Of a stretch of DNA of 45,618 bases, positions 34,676-45,510 are shown piece after piece. Under the pieces are notes generated by a model. That model ran no database searches and was not told the origin of the DNA. It saw nothing but the letters and a program-made list of their open reading frames with translations. The position numbers were made by a program, and so were the translations under genes. Source of the stretch: Blastococcus saxobsidens (GTDB taxonomy: Bacteria; Actinomycetota; Actinomycetes; Mycobacteriales; Geodermatophilaceae). Every line of letters starts with the position of its first letter. Within the stretch, counting starts at the first letter, position 1. The DNA lies in assembly GCF_002938435.1 (NCBI RefSeq), contig NZ_POQT01000040.1, positions 1 through 45,618 of the forward strand. Reading direction: 5' to 3'.

Positions 34676-36264
34676 CGGTCGGTCCCTCCGAGGTCGCTCA
34701 TGGTGGCGCTGACGGCCGGCTCGATGAGGTCCAGCAGCGGCTGCGGGTACACGCCGAGCCCGATGATCAGCGCGACCAGCGGCGCCACGACCACCAGTTC
34801 ACGACGGCTCAGGTCCAGCACCCGGAGCGTGCCGGGTGCCGCGGTGCGCGTCGCCGTCGCCGTCGCCGTCGCCCCACCGGTGCCGAGGCCGGGCGCCGGC
34901 TCGGCCGCGTCCTGCTGCAGCAGGACCCCACGGGGCGGTCCGTGCATGGTGCGCTGGTACATCAGCAGGATGTAGAGCGCCGCCAGGATGATGCCGACGG
35001 TGGCCACGACGGTGAACACCGGCCGCTCCGGGAACGAGCCGATCAGCACCAGGAACTCGCTGACGAAGCTGTTGGTGCCCGGCAGCGCCAGGGAGGCGAG
35101 CCCCGCGACGAGGAAGGCACCGGCCAGCAGGGGCGCCTTGGCCGCGACGCCGCCGTAGTCGCCGATCTGCCGCGAGCCGCCACGGCTGATGAGCATCCCG
35201 ACGACGAGGAACAGCAGGCCGGTCGCGAGCCCGTGGTTGACCATGTAGAGCACCGCGCCGGTGCCGGCCTCGGTGGTGAACGCGAAGATGCCCAGCGCGA
35301 TGAAGCCGAAGTGCGAGATCGACGTGTAGGACACCAGCCGCTTCATGTCGCTCTGCCCCATGGCCAGCAGCGCCGCGTAGAGGATGCCGACCACCGCCAG
35401 CACCAGCACGAACGGCGCGAAGAACCGCGAGGCGTCGGGGAACAGCGGCAGGCAGTAGCGCAGGAACCCGAACGTGCCCACCTTGTCCAGCACGCCGACC
35501 AGCAGCACCGACCCGCCGATGGGTGCCTCGGCGCCGGAGTCGGGCAGCCAGGTGTGGAACGGCACCAGCGGCGCCTTGATCGCGAAGGCGACGAAGAAGC
35601 CGAGGAACAGCAGCTTCTGCACCTCGGGGTCGATGTCGAGCTGCCGCAGGGCGTCGAACGCGAAGGTGCCCTCGCCCAGCTGGCTGGTGCTGACCACGTA
35701 CAGCCCGATGACGGCGGCGAGCATGATCAGCCCGCCGACCAGGCTGTAGAGGAAGAACTTGACCGCCGCGTACTGCCGGCGGGGACCGCCGAAGCTGCCG
35801 ATCAGGAAGTACATCGGGACGAGCATCGCCTCGAAGAAGACGTAGAAGAGCAGCACGTCCGTGGCGACGAAGACGCCGACCATCATGGCCTCGAGCAGCA
35901 GCAGCCAGGCGAAGAACACCCGCGTCGGGCGGGGGCCGTGATCGGCCTCGTGCCACGAGGCCGTGACGACCAGCGGTACGAGCACGCCGATGAGCAGCAG
36001 CATCACCAGGGCGATGCCGTCCACCCCGAGCGCGAACTCGGCACCGAAGTCGGGGATCCAGGAGACCGACGTCGTCAGCTGGAACCGGTCGCCGTCGACG
36101 TCGAAGGCCGCGGTGGCCAGGACCGCCAGCAGCAGGACGACCAGGCTGACGCCGAGCGTGACCTGCTTGGCCAGCAGGCCGCGCTCCCGCGGGAGCGCGG
36201 CGACCGCCGCGGCACCGATCGCGGGGACCGCGATCATCGCCACCAGGTAGAGGGACGCGCTCAC
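34672..36264 (-). CDS. nuoM: NADH-quinone oxidoreductase subunit M
   Basis: A 530-residue antiporter-like proton-pumping subunit. Visible are YAAVKFFLYSLVGGLIML, AIKAPLVPFHTWLPDSGAEAPIGGSVLL and DMKRLVSYTSISHFGF. The start is GTG at 36264, which overlaps the stop of a 21-codon ORF that in turn overlaps nuoL. An Ala/Thr-rich insertion (GGATATATATRTAAPG) lies near residue ~480 between the last membrane segments. Confidence 0.97.
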   Translation of the reverse strand: MSASLYLVAMIAVPAIGAAAVAALPRERGLLAKQVTLGVSLVVLLLAVLATAAFDVDGDRFQLTTSVSWIPDFGAEFALGVDGIALVMLLLIGVLVPLVVTASWHEADHGPRPTRVFFAWLLLLEAMMVGVFVATDVLLFYVFFEAMLVPMYFLIGSFGGPRRQYAAVKFFLYSLVGGLIMLAAVIGLYVVSTSQLGEGTFAFDALRQLDIDPEVQKLLFLGFFVAFAIKAPLVPFHTWLPDSGAEAPIGGSVLLVGVLDKVGTFGFLRYCLPLFPDASRFFAPFVLVLAVVGILYAALLAMGQSDMKRLVSYTSISHFGFIALGIFAFTTEAGTGAVLYMVNHGLATGLLFLVVGMLISRGGSRQIGDYGGVAAKAPLLAGAFLVAGLASLALPGTNSFVSEFLVLIGSFPERPVFTVVATVGIILAALYILLMYQRTMHGPPRGVLLQQDAAEPAPGLGTGGATATATATRTAAPGTLRVLDLSRRELVVVAPLVALIIGLGVYPQPLLDLIEPAVSATMSDLGGTDR

Positions 36265-36326
36265 GGTCGGGGCACCACCGTCTCGGGGGTCGGGAGGTTC
36301 GGGGCGGGGGTCGGGCGGCCGCTCAT
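36261..36326 (-). CDS. 21-codon ORF bridging nuoL and nuoM
   Basis: ATG at 36326 overlaps the nuoL stop (ATGA) and its own TGA overlaps the nuoM GTG start (GTGA), giving 4-bp overlaps at both ends. The 21-residue product (starting [10 protein letters not shown]) is Pro/Thr-rich with no recognisable motif. It probably serves to carry ribosomes from nuoL to nuoM across what would otherwise be a 58-base gap. It could also be chance in a GC-rich spacer. Confidence 0.5.
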   Translation of the reverse strand: MSGRPTPAPNLPTPETVVPRP

Positions 36327-38218
36327 CCGGCGGTCACCGCCAGCAGGGCCCCGGCGACCAGGACGGCGCCGCCGAGCATGCCCATCGCGTACGAACGCAC
36401 GAAACCGGTCTGCGTCCGGGCCAGCCGGGAGGAGGTGCCGCCGAGCCCGGCGGCCAGGCCGTTGACCGCGCCGTCGACGCCGCGGTTGTCCAGCCAGACC
36501 AGGGCGCGCGTGAGCCACTGGCCGGGGCGCATGAACAGCGACTCGTTGACGGTGTCGGCGTACAGGGCGTTGCGGGCCGCGCGCGTCACCGGCGAGACCC
36601 GCACCGGCGCGGTGACCGGCACCTCGCGCCGGCCGACGAACAGCCAGGCCGCGAGCACGCCCAGCAGCATCACGACGGTCACCACCAGCCCGATGACCGC
36701 CGGGGCCACCACGTGCGCGGCCTCCGCCGGCTCGCCGAACACCGGCTCGAGCCAGCCCGACAGCGGGAAGACCGACACCAGCAGCGCACCGGCGCCGACC
36801 GACCCGACGGCCAGCACGACCATCGGGGCGGTCATGACCGTCGGCGCCTCGTGCGGGTGGACGCCGTCCTCCCAGCGGGCGCGGCCGAAGAACGTCATGA
36901 GCATCAGCCGGGTCATGTAGAAGGCGGTCAGCCCAGCGCCGAGGACGGCGACCCCGCCGAGCACCCAGCCCCAGACGTCGCCGCGGTCCAGCGCCGCCTC
37001 GATGATCGCGTCCTTGGTGAAGTAGCCGGACAGGAACGGGAACCCGATGAGCGCGAGGTAGCCCAGCCCGAAGGTCGCGAAGGTGACCGGCAGCTTCTTC
37101 CAGAGCGCACCGAACCGGCGCATGTCCACCGAGTCGTTCATCGCGTGCATGACCGACCCGGCGCCGAGGAACAGCCCGGCCTTGAAGAACCCGTGCGCCA
37201 GCAGGTGGGCCAGGCCGGCGACGTAACCCGCCGGGCCCAGGCCGACGGCCAGGAACATGTAGCCGATCTGGCTGACCGTGGAGTAGGCCAGCACCTTCTT
37301 GATGTCGTCGTAGGCGCAGCCGGCGATCGCGCCGATCAGCAGCGTTCCCGCCCCGATGGCAAGGACGACGGCGCGGGCGGTCGGCGCCAGGTCGTAGATC
37401 GGCGCCGACCGGGCGATGAGGTAGACGCCGGCGGTGACCATCGTCGCGGCGTGGATGAGCGCCGACACCGGGGTCGGGCCCTCCATCGCGTCGGGCAGCC
37501 ACGCCTGCAGCGGGAACTGACCGGACTTGCCGCACGCGCCCAGCAGCAGGAGCAGCCCGATCGCGGTGATCGTGCCGCCGGCCAGGGTGCCCACGGAGCC
37601 GAAGACCCCGGCGTAGGACGTCGTCCCCAGCTGGGCGAACATCACGAAGATGGCGATCGCCAGACCGACGTCCCCGACCCGGTTCATGATGAACGCCTTC
37701 TTGGCGGCGGTGGCCGCGGCCGGGCGGGTGTACCAGAAGGCGATCAGCAGGTAGGACGCCAGGCCCACGCCCTCCCAGCCCACGTACAGCGCCACGAAGC
37801 TGTTGCCGAGGACCAGCAGCAGCATCGCCGCGACGAAGAGGTTGAGGTAGGCGAAGAACCGGCGGCGTGCGGGGTCGTGCGCCATGTAGCCGATCGAGTA
37901 CACGTGGATCAGCGAGCCCACGCCGGTGATCAGCAGCGCGAAGATCGCCGACAGCGGGTCGTAGAGCAGCCCGGCGGTGACGTCGAGCTCCCCGCTCCGG
38001 ATGAACGTGAACAGCTCGACGTCGGCCGACCGCTGGTCCAGCCCGGCGAGCTGCACCGTGCAGGCCACGGCCAGGACGAAGGCGGCCACGACCGTCGCCG
38101 TCCCCAGCAGGTGGCCCCAGCGGTCGGTGCGGCGGCCGCCCAGCAGCAGCACCGCGGCGCCGGCGAGCGGCAACGCGATCAGCAGCCAGGAGGCGGCGAG
38201 CAACCCTTCAGCAGGCAC
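36323..38218 (-). CDS. nuoL: NADH-quinone oxidoreductase subunit L
   Basis: A 631-residue antiporter-like subunit and the largest membrane subunit of complex I, with ~16 hydrophobic segments and the long lateral helix region near the C-terminus. Signature blocks are [70 protein letters not shown] and [21 protein letters not shown] start, 15 bases after nuoK. Confidence 0.97.
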   Translation of the reverse strand: MPAEGLLAASWLLIALPLAGAAVLLLGGRRTDRWGHLLGTATVVAAFVLAVACTVQLAGLDQRSADVELFTFIRSGELDVTAGLLYDPLSAIFALLITGVGSLIHVYSIGYMAHDPARRRFFAYLNLFVAAMLLLVLGNSFVALYVGWEGVGLASYLLIAFWYTRPAAATAAKKAFIMNRVGDVGLAIAIFVMFAQLGTTSYAGVFGSVGTLAGGTITAIGLLLLLGACGKSGQFPLQAWLPDAMEGPTPVSALIHAATMVTAGVYLIARSAPIYDLAPTARAVVLAIGAGTLLIGAIAGCAYDDIKKVLAYSTVSQIGYMFLAVGLGPAGYVAGLAHLLAHGFFKAGLFLGAGSVMHAMNDSVDMRRFGALWKKLPVTFATFGLGYLALIGFPFLSGYFTKDAIIEAALDRGDVWGWVLGGVAVLGAGLTAFYMTRLMLMTFFGRARWEDGVHPHEAPTVMTAPMVVLAVGSVGAGALLVSVFPLSGWLEPVFGEPAEAAHVVAPAVIGLVVTVVMLLGVLAAWLFVGRREVPVTAPVRVSPVTRAARNALYADTVNESLFMRPGQWLTRALVWLDNRGVDGAVNGLAAGLGGTSSRLARTQTGFVRSYAMGMLGGAVLVAGALLAVTAG

Positions 38219-38233
38219 TGCAACCCCGTCCGG

Positions 38234-38533
38234 TCAGTACTTCAGCAGGTTGGCGTCGTCGACCGAGGCGGACCGGCGGGTCCGGTAGATCGACATGATG
38301 ATGGCGAGCCCGACGACCACCTCGGCGGCGGCGACGACCATCACGAACAGCGCCATGATCTGGCCGTCCACGGTGCCCGTGCTCCGCGCGAAGGTGATCA
38401 GCGTCAGGTTCACCGCGTTGAGCATCAGCTCGACGCACATGAAGACGACGATGGCGTTCCGCCGGACCAGGACGCCCACCGCGCCGATCGTGAAGAGGAT
38501 CGCGGCCAGCACCAGGTAGTAGGTGAGAGTCAT
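38234..38533 (-). CDS. nuoK: NADH-quinone oxidoreductase subunit K
   Basis: A 99-residue subunit with three membrane helices and the buried glutamates in [13 protein letters not shown] and [13 protein letters not shown] that line the proton path (GluTM2/TM3). Start ATG at 38533 with GAGGAG 5-6 bases upstream. The longer open frame upstream is not coding. Confidence 0.97.
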   Translation of the reverse strand: MTLTYYLVLAAILFTIGAVGVLVRRNAIVVFMCVELMLNAVNLTLITFARSTGTVDGQIMALFVMVVAAAEVVVGLAIIMSIYRTRRSASVDDANLLKY

Positions 38534-38606
38534 GACTTCTCCTCGCCGGCGCTGGTCGGCGTCATGCCTCGGGGCGCTCTGCTCCCGGGTGAGCTCCCGA
38601 ACTTCC

Positions 38607-39449
38607 TCACCTGTGCTCGCCTCCCGTGCGACCGCCGGGCGTGCCGCTCGTCGTCGGGTCCAGGCTGCCGAGCGCGGCGTCCGGTGAGCCGAGCTGCTCG
38701 CGGCCGGTGGGGCGCGGCATCTGCTCGACCTCCTGGGCCTCGACCCCGGTGGCGACGGTCTCCGCGGACGTCCGCCCGTCGGGCAGCAGCGCGGGCGCGG
38801 CCACCGAGTTGGCGCGGGCGTAGACACCCGGGCCGGGGAGGGTCTGGGGGCGGTCGTCCGTCAGGAAGCGGGCCCGGGACAGCTCCTTCTGCCCGCGCCG
38901 GCTCCCGGGCCGGCGCTCCATCTGCGTGTAGACCAGCGCACCCACCGCGGCGACGATCAGGAGCGCACCGGTGGCCTCGAAGGCCAGCACGTAGCGCGTG
39001 TAGAGCAGTTCGGCTATCGCCGTCACGTTCCCGTCGCCACCGGCGTCGCCGAGGCCGACCACCGTCAGGCCCTCGGTCGCACGGGCGACGCCGGCACCGA
39101 CCAGCGCGGCGAAGCCCACACCCAGGACGGCCGCGGCGACCCGCTGGCCGCGCAGCGTCTCCACGACGGAGTCCGAGGAGTCGCGTCCGACGAGCATGAG
39201 CACGAAGAGGAACAGGATCATGATCGCGCCGGTGTAGACGATGATCTGCGCCGCACCGAGGAACGGCGCGGACTGGATCACGTAGAAGACACCCAGCGAC
39301 AGCATGGTGGTGACCAGCCAGAGCGCCGAGTGGACGGCGTTGCGGCTGAAGACCATGCCCAGCGCCCCGGCGAGCGCGACCGGGCCGAGGACCCAGAAGG
39401 CGACGGCCTCACCGGTGCCGATCACGACCTCCGCGGCGTCCGGGTTCAC
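38607..39449 (-). CDS. nuoJ: NADH-quinone oxidoreductase subunit J
   Basis: A 280-residue subunit from a GTG at 39449 that overlaps the nuoI stop. The five-helix membrane core (~1-185) contains the conserved [21 protein letters not shown] segment with its pi-bulge region. A ~95-residue charged, disordered tail follows, which is an actinobacterial addition. A 73-base gap without visible structure separates it from nuoK, the longest spacer in this nuo cluster. Confidence 0.94.
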   Translation of the reverse strand: MNPDAAEVVIGTGEAVAFWVLGPVALAGALGMVFSRNAVHSALWLVTTMLSLGVFYVIQSAPFLGAAQIIVYTGAIMILFLFVLMLVGRDSSDSVVETLRGQRVAAAVLGVGFAALVGAGVARATEGLTVVGLGDAGGDGNVTAIAELLYTRYVLAFEATGALLIVAAVGALVYTQMERRPGSRRGQKELSRARFLTDDRPQTLPGPGVYARANSVAAPALLPDGRTSAETVATGVEAQEVEQMPRPTGREQLGSPDAALGSLDPTTSGTPGGRTGGEHR

Positions 39450-40060
39450 GGTGCCACCTCCGGCGCGCGCAGGTAGTAGTCCTTCTCGTCGTCGCCCAGG
39501 CGCATGGCGTGCGGAGGCGCCTCCATGCCGGGCAGCAGCGGGGCCATGAGCTGTTCCTTGGTGTAGATCAGGTCCTGGCGGTTGTCGTCGGCCAGCTCGA
39601 AGTCGTTGCTCATCGTGAGCGAGCGGGTCGGGCAGGCCTCGATGCACAGCCCGCAGAAGATGCACCGCAGGTAGTTGATCTGGTAGACCGCGCCGTACCG
39701 CTCGCCGGGTGAGAAGCGGGCGTCCTCGGTGTTGTCCCCGCCCTCGACGTAGATGGCGTCGGCCGGGCACGCCCACGCGCACAGCTCGCACCCGACGCAC
39801 TTCTCCAGCCCGTCCGGGTGCCGGTTCAGCACGTGCCGCCCGTGGTAGCGCGGCTTGGTCACCTTGGGTTCGAACGGGTACTGCTCGGTGCTCACCGTGC
39901 GGAAGATCTGCGCGAACGTGACACCGAACCCCTGGGTGGGCGCGGGCATGATCGCGTCCCGCACGGAGGGCCGTCCCGGGCGGGCGCCGGGAGAGCGCTC
40001 GACCTCGCCGGCGGAGCGCCGCACCAGGTCCTGCTCGCCGGGCTCGGTGGGCTCAGTCAT
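39446..40060 (-). CDS. nuoI: NADH-quinone oxidoreductase subunit I
   Basis: A 204-residue iron-sulfur subunit with two [4Fe-4S] clusters (N6a/N6b). One set of ligands is C88, C91, C94 and C98, the other C133, C136, C139 and C143, each in CxxCxxCxxxCP form. The N-terminal ~40 residues are a Glu/Arg/Pro-rich extension. The ATG lies 8 bases inside the end of nuoH (ATGACTGA). Confidence 0.97.
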   Translation of the reverse strand: MTEPTEPGEQDLVRRSAGEVERSPGARPGRPSVRDAIMPAPTQGFGVTFAQIFRTVSTEQYPFEPKVTKPRYHGRHVLNRHPDGLEKCVGCELCAWACPADAIYVEGGDNTEDARFSPGERYGAVYQINYLRCIFCGLCIEACPTRSLTMSNDFELADDNRQDLIYTKEQLMAPLLPGMEAPPHAMRLGDDEKDYYLRAPEVAP

Positions 40061-41519
40061 CGCCGTCCTCCTCGATCGTCGCCGTGCCGCGGCGGCCGGT
40101 GCTCACGACCGCCGTCCCCGGTTCCGTGCTCTCGCGGCGGATCCGCGGCGAGGGCGGCACCGTGAGGTCCATCGGCGGGATGGGGAACCCGCCCTCGGCC
40201 CGGCTCGGACCGCCGGTCGGCCGACGGCGTGCACCGGCCGGGGGCAGCACGTCCGGTTCCGGGTCGCTGGCGTGCACGGCCCCGGCCGAGGCCTGCTCGG
40301 CCATGAGCCGGGTGTCCCGGTTGGCCGAGCGGCTGGCGACCAGCAGGCCGCCGAGGACCAGCAGCGCCGCCGGGAGCCCGACGTAGATCGCGACCTCGCC
40401 GGTGGACAGGTCGGCCTCGCGGGAGACGGTGCGCATGGTGGCCACGACGAGGATCCACACCAGCGCGACCGGGACGAGGACCTTCCAGCCGAAGCGCATG
40501 AACTGGTCGTAGCGCAGCCGGGGCAGCGTGCCGCGCAGCCAGATGAAGACGAACAGCGCGGCAACGACCTTGAGGAAGAACCACAGCAGCGGCCACCAGC
40601 CGCTGTTGGCGCCGTCCCAGATCGAGATCGGCCACGGCGCGCGCCAGCCGCCGAGGAACAGCGTCGCGGCCAGCGCCGAGACGGTGACCATGTTGATGTA
40701 CTCGGCGAGGAAGAACAGCGCGAACTTCAGCGACGAGTACTCGGTGTGGAAGCCGCCGACCAGCTCGCTCTCGGCCTCGGGCAGGTCGAACGGCGCCCGG
40801 TTGGTCTCGCCGACGACTGCGATCACGTAGATGACGAAGGAGACCGGCAGGAGCACGGCGAACCAGCTGGGGCCGGTGAACTCCAGGCCGAAGAAGTCCA
40901 GCCGGTTGCCGTCGGCCTGGGCGGCGACGATCTCGGAGGTGGACATCGATCCCGCGTAGAGGAACACCGCGACGATGGACAGGCCCATCGCGATCTCGTA
41001 GCTGATCATCTGGGCCGCGCTCCGCATGCTGCCCAGCAGCGGGTACGTCGAGCCCGAGGCCCAGCCGCCCAGCACGATCCCGTAGATGCCCATGGCGGAG
41101 CAGGCCAGGACCACGAGGACGCCGATGGGGGCGTCGGTCAGCTGCAGCGGCGTGCGCTCGCCGAAGATGCTCACCATCGGGCCCATCGGGATGACGGAGA
41201 AGGCCAGGAACGCGGGAACCGTAGCCAGGACCGGGGCCAGGAAGTACACCGGCTTGTCGGCCAGCGCCGGCATGATGTCTTCCTTGAACGCCAGCTTCAG
41301 CCCGTCGGCGAGGCTCTGCAGGTAGCCGCGCGGCCCGACCCGGTTGGGGCCGATCCGCTGCTGCATGCGGGCGACGACCTTGCGCTCGAACACGATCGCG
41401 AACAGCGTCATGAGCACGAGCACGACGAAGACGCCGACGATCTTGATGAGGACGATCCACCAGACGTCGTTGCCGAAGTCCTCCAGCGTCGGCTGGTCCG
41501 CCGCGGCCCACAGGTTCAT
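40053..41519 (-). CDS. nuoH: NADH-quinone oxidoreductase subunit H
   Basis: A 488-residue quinone-site membrane subunit. It has eight membrane helices with [31 protein letters not shown], the conserved loop [27 protein letters not shown], and [17 protein letters not shown]. The last ~85 residues are a soluble, Arg/Pro/Glu-rich tail absent from E. coli NuoH (325 residues). ATG at 41519 overlaps the nuoG stop by 4 bases. Confidence 0.97.
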   Translation of the reverse strand: MNLWAAADQPTLEDFGNDVWWIVLIKIVGVFVVLVLMTLFAIVFERKVVARMQQRIGPNRVGPRGYLQSLADGLKLAFKEDIMPALADKPVYFLAPVLATVPAFLAFSVIPMGPMVSIFGERTPLQLTDAPIGVLVVLACSAMGIYGIVLGGWASGSTYPLLGSMRSAAQMISYEIAMGLSIVAVFLYAGSMSTSEIVAAQADGNRLDFFGLEFTGPSWFAVLLPVSFVIYVIAVVGETNRAPFDLPEAESELVGGFHTEYSSLKFALFFLAEYINMVTVSALAATLFLGGWRAPWPISIWDGANSGWWPLLWFFLKVVAALFVFIWLRGTLPRLRYDQFMRFGWKVLVPVALVWILVVATMRTVSREADLSTGEVAIYVGLPAALLVLGGLLVASRSANRDTRLMAEQASAGAVHASDPEPDVLPPAGARRRPTGGPSRAEGGFPIPPMDLTVPPSPRIRRESTEPGTAVVSTGRRGTATIEEDGDD

Positions 41520-44026
41520 CGCACGCCTCCGCGGACGTCGGCCGAGGTGGAGCCGTGCGGCTGGGTCGTCCGGGCGAGCCGCACGATGCCGCCCGGCCCG
41601 GTGCCCAGAGCGGTCCGGATCTCGCTGCCCGGCGAGCGCATCGGCAGCCACACCACCTGGTCGGGCATCGCGGTGATGCGCACCGGCAGGCTGACCGACC
41701 CGGTGACGCCATCCACGGTGAGGTGGTCGCCGTCGGCCAGCCCGAGCCCGGCCGCGGTGCCCGCCGAGACGCGGGCCACCGGGCGCCGGGCGGTGCCGGC
41801 GAGCTCCGGCTCGTCGCGTTGCAGGGTGCCGACGTCCAGCAGCTGGCGCCAGGACGCCAGCAGCGCCTCCCCGGCGCGCAGGGACGACGCCACCGGCGCC
41901 GCCACGGCCGGGCCGGCGGCGCCCGCCGGACGACGGGAGCCGAGCGCGGCCATCGCCGCACGGGCCGCCTCCGGCGTGGGCAGTCGCAGGTCGACGTCCA
42001 GCTCGTCGGCCAGGCCCTGCAGCACGCGCCCGTCGGTCAGCATCCCGGTGCCGTGCAGCGTGGCGTCGAAGGAGCGCACCCGCCCCTCCCAGTCCAGGTA
42101 GCTGCCGGCCTTCTCCGGAGCGGCGGCCACCGGCAGGACGACGTCGGCGCGCTCGGTCACCGCGCTCGGGAACATCTCCAGGCTGACGACGAAGGCGGCG
42201 GCGTCGAGCGCCCCGACCGCGAGCGCCGGGTCGGGGAGGTCGGCCGGGTCCACCCCGCCGACGAGCAGGCCGGCGAGCCGGCCGCTGCGCGCGGCGGTGA
42301 GGATGCCGGTGGTGTCCCGGCCGGGCGTCGCGGGCACGGCTGCGGGGTCGATCCCCCACACGGCGGCCACCTCGGCACGGGCCTCGGCGTCGGCGACGCT
42401 GCGGCCACCGGGCAGCAGGGTCGGCAGAGCACCGGCCTCCACCGCGCCCCGCTCCCCGGCGCGGCGCGGCACCCAGGCCAGCCGCGCGCCGGTGGCGCGG
42501 GACAGCGCGAGCAGCGCGGAGAACGCACCGGGCACCTCGGCCAGCCGCTCCCCGGCGAGCAGGACGGCACCCGGCGCGCGCAGCGCCTCCACCGCCGGGC
42601 CACCCCAACTGCCCTCGGCCAGGGCGTGCAGGGAGCGGGCCTCGGCGCCGGGCAGGGTGGCCAGCACGGTGGCCTGCAGCTTCTCCGCGGCGCGGGTGGC
42701 GAACGGCGCCAGGTCGAAGACCGCGAGGCCGTTGGTCCGCACCGCGCGGCGCAGCCGCAGGAAGAGGATCGGCGACTCCTCCTCCGGCTCGAGGCCGGCG
42801 AGGAGGACGGCGGGTGCCGAACCGAGGTCGTCGTAGGTGACGGCGCCGGTGGCCGGCCCGGTGCCGGCCACGGTGGCGGCCAGGAAGGCCAGCTCCTCGT
42901 CGGAGTGGGCCCGGGCGCGGGCGTCGACGTCGTTGGTGCCCAGCCCCACGCGGGCGAAGGTCGCCCAGGCGTAGGCGTCCTCCACCGTCAGGCGGCCACC
43001 GGGCAGCACGCCGACGCCGCCCTGCTCGCGGGCCTCGCGCAGGCCCGCGGCGGCGGTGGCCCACGCCTCCGGCCAGGACGCTGGCTGCAGGACGCCGTCA
43101 CGACGCACCAGCGGGGTGGTCAGCCGCTCGTTGGCGGTGGCGTAGCGGAACGCGTAGCGGCCCTTGTCGCAGGTCCACTCCTCGTTCACCGCCGGGTCGT
43201 CGCCGGCCAGCCGGCGGGTGACCTTGCCGCGCCGGTAGTCGGTGCGCATGGAGCAGCCGGAGGCGCAGTGCTCGCAGACGCTGGGCTCGCTGCGCAGGTC
43301 GAACGGGCGGGCGCGGAACCGGTACTGGGCGCTGGTGAGCGCGCCGACCGGGCAGATCTGGGTGGTGTTGCCCGAGAAGTAGGACTCGAACGGCTCGTCC
43401 TCGTAGATGGCGACCTGCTCCAGGGCGCCGCGCTCGAACAGCTCGATGAACGGGTCACCGGCGACCTGCTGGGAGAACCGGGTGCAGCGGGCGCAGAGCA
43501 CGCAGCGCTCGCGGTCGAGCAGGATCTCGGTGCTGATCGGCAGGGGCTTGGGGTAGGTGCGCTTCTCGTCGACGAACCGGCTCTCGGTGCGGCCGTTGCT
43601 CATCGCCTGGTTCTGCAGCGGGCACTCGCCGCCCTTGTCGCAGACCGGGCAGTCCAGCGGGTGGTTGATCAGCAGCAGCTCCATCGTGCCCTGCTGCGCC
43701 TTGTCGGCGACCGGGCTGGACAGCTGCGTCTTCACGGCCATGCCGTCGGTCACCGGCATCGTGCAGGAGGCGACCGGCTTGCGCTGACCCTCCACCTCCA
43801 CGAGGCACTGCCGGCAGGCACCGACCGGCTCGAGCAGCGGGTGGTCGCAGAACCGCGGGATCTGCACGCCGACCATCTCGGCGGCGCGGATGATCAGCGT
43901 CCCCTTCGGCACGGCGACGTCGAAGCCGTCGATCGTGCAGTGGACGGCGTCCGGCGGCGTGTGCGGGCCGGGCGCGCCGGGAGGCACCGCGGCCGCGGGC
44001 GGGGGGTTGGTGGGCATGAGCGTCAT
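41516..44026 (-). CDS. nuoG: NADH-quinone oxidoreductase subunit G
   Basis: An 836-residue iron-sulfur subunit. The N-terminal [2Fe-2S] domain shows [16 protein letters not shown]...C. The His/Cys cluster and [4Fe-4S] sites are in [16 protein letters not shown] and RCVLCARC. A further set is CEHCASGC...C in the molybdopterin-like domain. The rest is a molybdopterin oxidoreductase-type fold that has lost cofactor function, ending in a small beta domain. It starts ATG at 44026, overlapping nuoF by 4 bases, after an Ala/Pro-rich leader of ~25 residues. Confidence 0.96.
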   Translation of the reverse strand: MTLMPTNPPPAAAVPPGAPGPHTPPDAVHCTIDGFDVAVPKGTLIIRAAEMVGVQIPRFCDHPLLEPVGACRQCLVEVEGQRKPVASCTMPVTDGMAVKTQLSSPVADKAQQGTMELLLINHPLDCPVCDKGGECPLQNQAMSNGRTESRFVDEKRTYPKPLPISTEILLDRERCVLCARCTRFSQQVAGDPFIELFERGALEQVAIYEDEPFESYFSGNTTQICPVGALTSAQYRFRARPFDLRSEPSVCEHCASGCSMRTDYRRGKVTRRLAGDDPAVNEEWTCDKGRYAFRYATANERLTTPLVRRDGVLQPASWPEAWATAAAGLREAREQGGVGVLPGGRLTVEDAYAWATFARVGLGTNDVDARARAHSDEELAFLAATVAGTGPATGAVTYDDLGSAPAVLLAGLEPEEESPILFLRLRRAVRTNGLAVFDLAPFATRAAEKLQATVLATLPGAEARSLHALAEGSWGGPAVEALRAPGAVLLAGERLAEVPGAFSALLALSRATGARLAWVPRRAGERGAVEAGALPTLLPGGRSVADAEARAEVAAVWGIDPAAVPATPGRDTTGILTAARSGRLAGLLVGGVDPADLPDPALAVGALDAAAFVVSLEMFPSAVTERADVVLPVAAAPEKAGSYLDWEGRVRSFDATLHGTGMLTDGRVLQGLADELDVDLRLPTPEAARAAMAALGSRRPAGAAGPAVAAPVASSLRAGEALLASWRQLLDVGTLQRDEPELAGTARRPVARVSAGTAAGLGLADGDHLTVDGVTGSVSLPVRITAMPDQVVWLPMRSPGSEIRTALGTGPGGIVRLARTTQPHGSTSADVRGGVR

Positions 44027-45351
44027 GACGCGGCTCCGACCGGCTCGAGGCGGAGGGAGCGGCCGAGCCGGGCCTGCTCCTCGGGCGGCAGCAGGGCGAC
44101 GTAGTCGTCCCTGAAGTACTTGAGCGAGCTCGTGATGCAGCTCGTGGCACCGTCACCCAGGGCGCAGAACGACCGGCCCAGGATGTTGTCGCAGGTGTCG
44201 ACCAGGATGTCGAGGTCCTGGGCGGTCCCCCGCCCGTGCGCGATCCGTTCCAGGATCTGCACCAGCCAGTAGGTGCCCTCGCGGCACGGGGTGCACTTGC
44301 CGCAGCTCTCGTGCGCGTAGAACTCGGTGAACCGCAGGGTCGCCTCGACGATCGAGTCGGTCTCGTCGAAGACCATCAGCGCCGTGGTGCCGAGCATCGA
44401 CCCGGCCGCGGCGACCGAGTCGAAGTCCAGCGGTACGTCGAGGTGCTCGGCGGTGAAGTACGGGGTCGACGAGCCGCCCGGCGTCCAGAACTTCAGCCGG
44501 TGCCCGGGGCGGACGCCGCCGGCCATCTCCAGCAGCTCGCGCATCGTCGTCCCCATGGGGGCCTCGTACTGGCCGGGGCGGACCACGCGGCCCGACAGCG
44601 AGTAGATCTTCGGCCCCGGCGACTTCTCCGGCCCGAACGCCTTGAACCACTCGGCTCCGCCGCGGACGACGAACGGCACGCTGGCCAGGGTCTCGACGTT
44701 GTTGATCACCGTGGGGGCGCCGTACAGGCCGGCGACCGCGGGGAACGGCGGCTTGAGCCGGGGCTGGCCGCGGTAGCCCTCGAGGGAGTCCAGCAGCGCC
44801 GTCTCCTCGCCGCAGATGTAGGCGCCGGCGCCGGCGTGCACGATCAGGTCGAGGTCGTAGCCGGAACCGAGGATGTCGCGGCCGAGGTAACCGGCCGCGT
44901 AGGCCTCGCCGACGGCGTTCATCAACCGGCGATGGGCGTGCACGGCCTCGCCGCGGACGTAGATGACGGCCAGCTTCGAGCGGATGGCGTAGGACGAGAT
45001 GATCACGCCCTCGATGAGGGAGTGCGGGTCGGCCATCATCAGCGGCAGGTCCTTGCAGGTGCCCGGCTCGCCCTCGTCGGCGTTGACCACGAGGTACTTG
45101 GGCAGCGCCGCGGGCCCGGTGGGCTCCTCCCCCGGCTTGGGCTGCGGGATGAAGCTCCACTTCATCCCGGTCGGGAAGCCGGCGCCGCCGCGGCCGCGCA
45201 GCCCGGAGTCCTTGACCAGGGTGACCAGCTCGTCGGGCTGCATCGACAGCGCGGTGCGCAGCGCCGCGTAGCCCTCGAGGGACTCGTAGGTGGACAGCCG
45301 CCACGACCGGTCGGCGCCCCAGCGGGTGGTGAGGACAGGGGTGAGTGGCAT
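44023..45351 (-). CDS. nuoF: NADH-quinone oxidoreductase subunit F
   Basis: A 442-residue NADH- and FMN-binding subunit of normal length. It has [49 protein letters not shown] and the [4Fe-4S] N3 ligands [12 protein letters not shown] plus C in [18 protein letters not shown]. It accepts hydride from NADH. GGAGG lies 9 bases before the ATG, which is 3 bases after the nuoE stop. Confidence 0.97.
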   Translation of the reverse strand: MPLTPVLTTRWGADRSWRLSTYESLEGYAALRTALSMQPDELVTLVKDSGLRGRGGAGFPTGMKWSFIPQPKPGEEPTGPAALPKYLVVNADEGEPGTCKDLPLMMADPHSLIEGVIISSYAIRSKLAVIYVRGEAVHAHRRLMNAVGEAYAAGYLGRDILGSGYDLDLIVHAGAGAYICGEETALLDSLEGYRGQPRLKPPFPAVAGLYGAPTVINNVETLASVPFVVRGGAEWFKAFGPEKSPGPKIYSLSGRVVRPGQYEAPMGTTMRELLEMAGGVRPGHRLKFWTPGGSSTPYFTAEHLDVPLDFDSVAAAGSMLGTTALMVFDETDSIVEATLRFTEFYAHESCGKCTPCREGTYWLVQILERIAHGRGTAQDLDILVDTCDNILGRSFCALGDGATSCITSSLKYFRDDYVALLPPEEQARLGRSLRLEPVGAAS

Positions 45352-45354
45352 CGC

Positions 45355-45510
45355 TCATCGCCTCCGCGAAGGGCCGCGGCCCTCGATCGTGCGGGACGGG
45401 CCGTCGGGGCCCTGCCCGCCTGTTCCGGGCTCCCGGCCCGCGGGGGTGTCGGTGCCCTCCCGGCCGTCGGGCAGCCGCCGGCCGGCGGGCTCCGGGGCGC
45501 GCGGCCGCCC
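45355..45510 (-). CDS. nuoE: nuoE, C-terminal tail only (truncated)
   Basis: The frame that ends in TGA at 45355, directly before nuoF, carries a disordered Gly/Pro/Asp/Arg-rich tail (with LPDGREGTDTPAGREP and GPSRTIEGRGPSRRR). Its position fits the end of nuoE. The [2Fe-2S] thioredoxin-like part of NuoE is not in the window. Upstream of about 45510 the base composition changes and the frame no longer looks coding. The assignment rests on position. Confidence 0.5.
   Translation of the reverse strand, partial: GRPRAPEPAGRRLPDGREGTDTPAGREPGTGGQGPDGPSRTIEGRGPSRRR

Noticed and set aside
40053..43064. 1003-codon frame covering nuoH and much of nuoG
   Set aside because: Protein similarity begins only at the nuoH ATG at 41519; upstream the true gene is nuoG in another frame.
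45501..45508. NotI site as proof of a cloning junction
   Set aside because: GCGGCCGC is frequent by chance at this GC content. It is recorded only because it coincides with the composition break.
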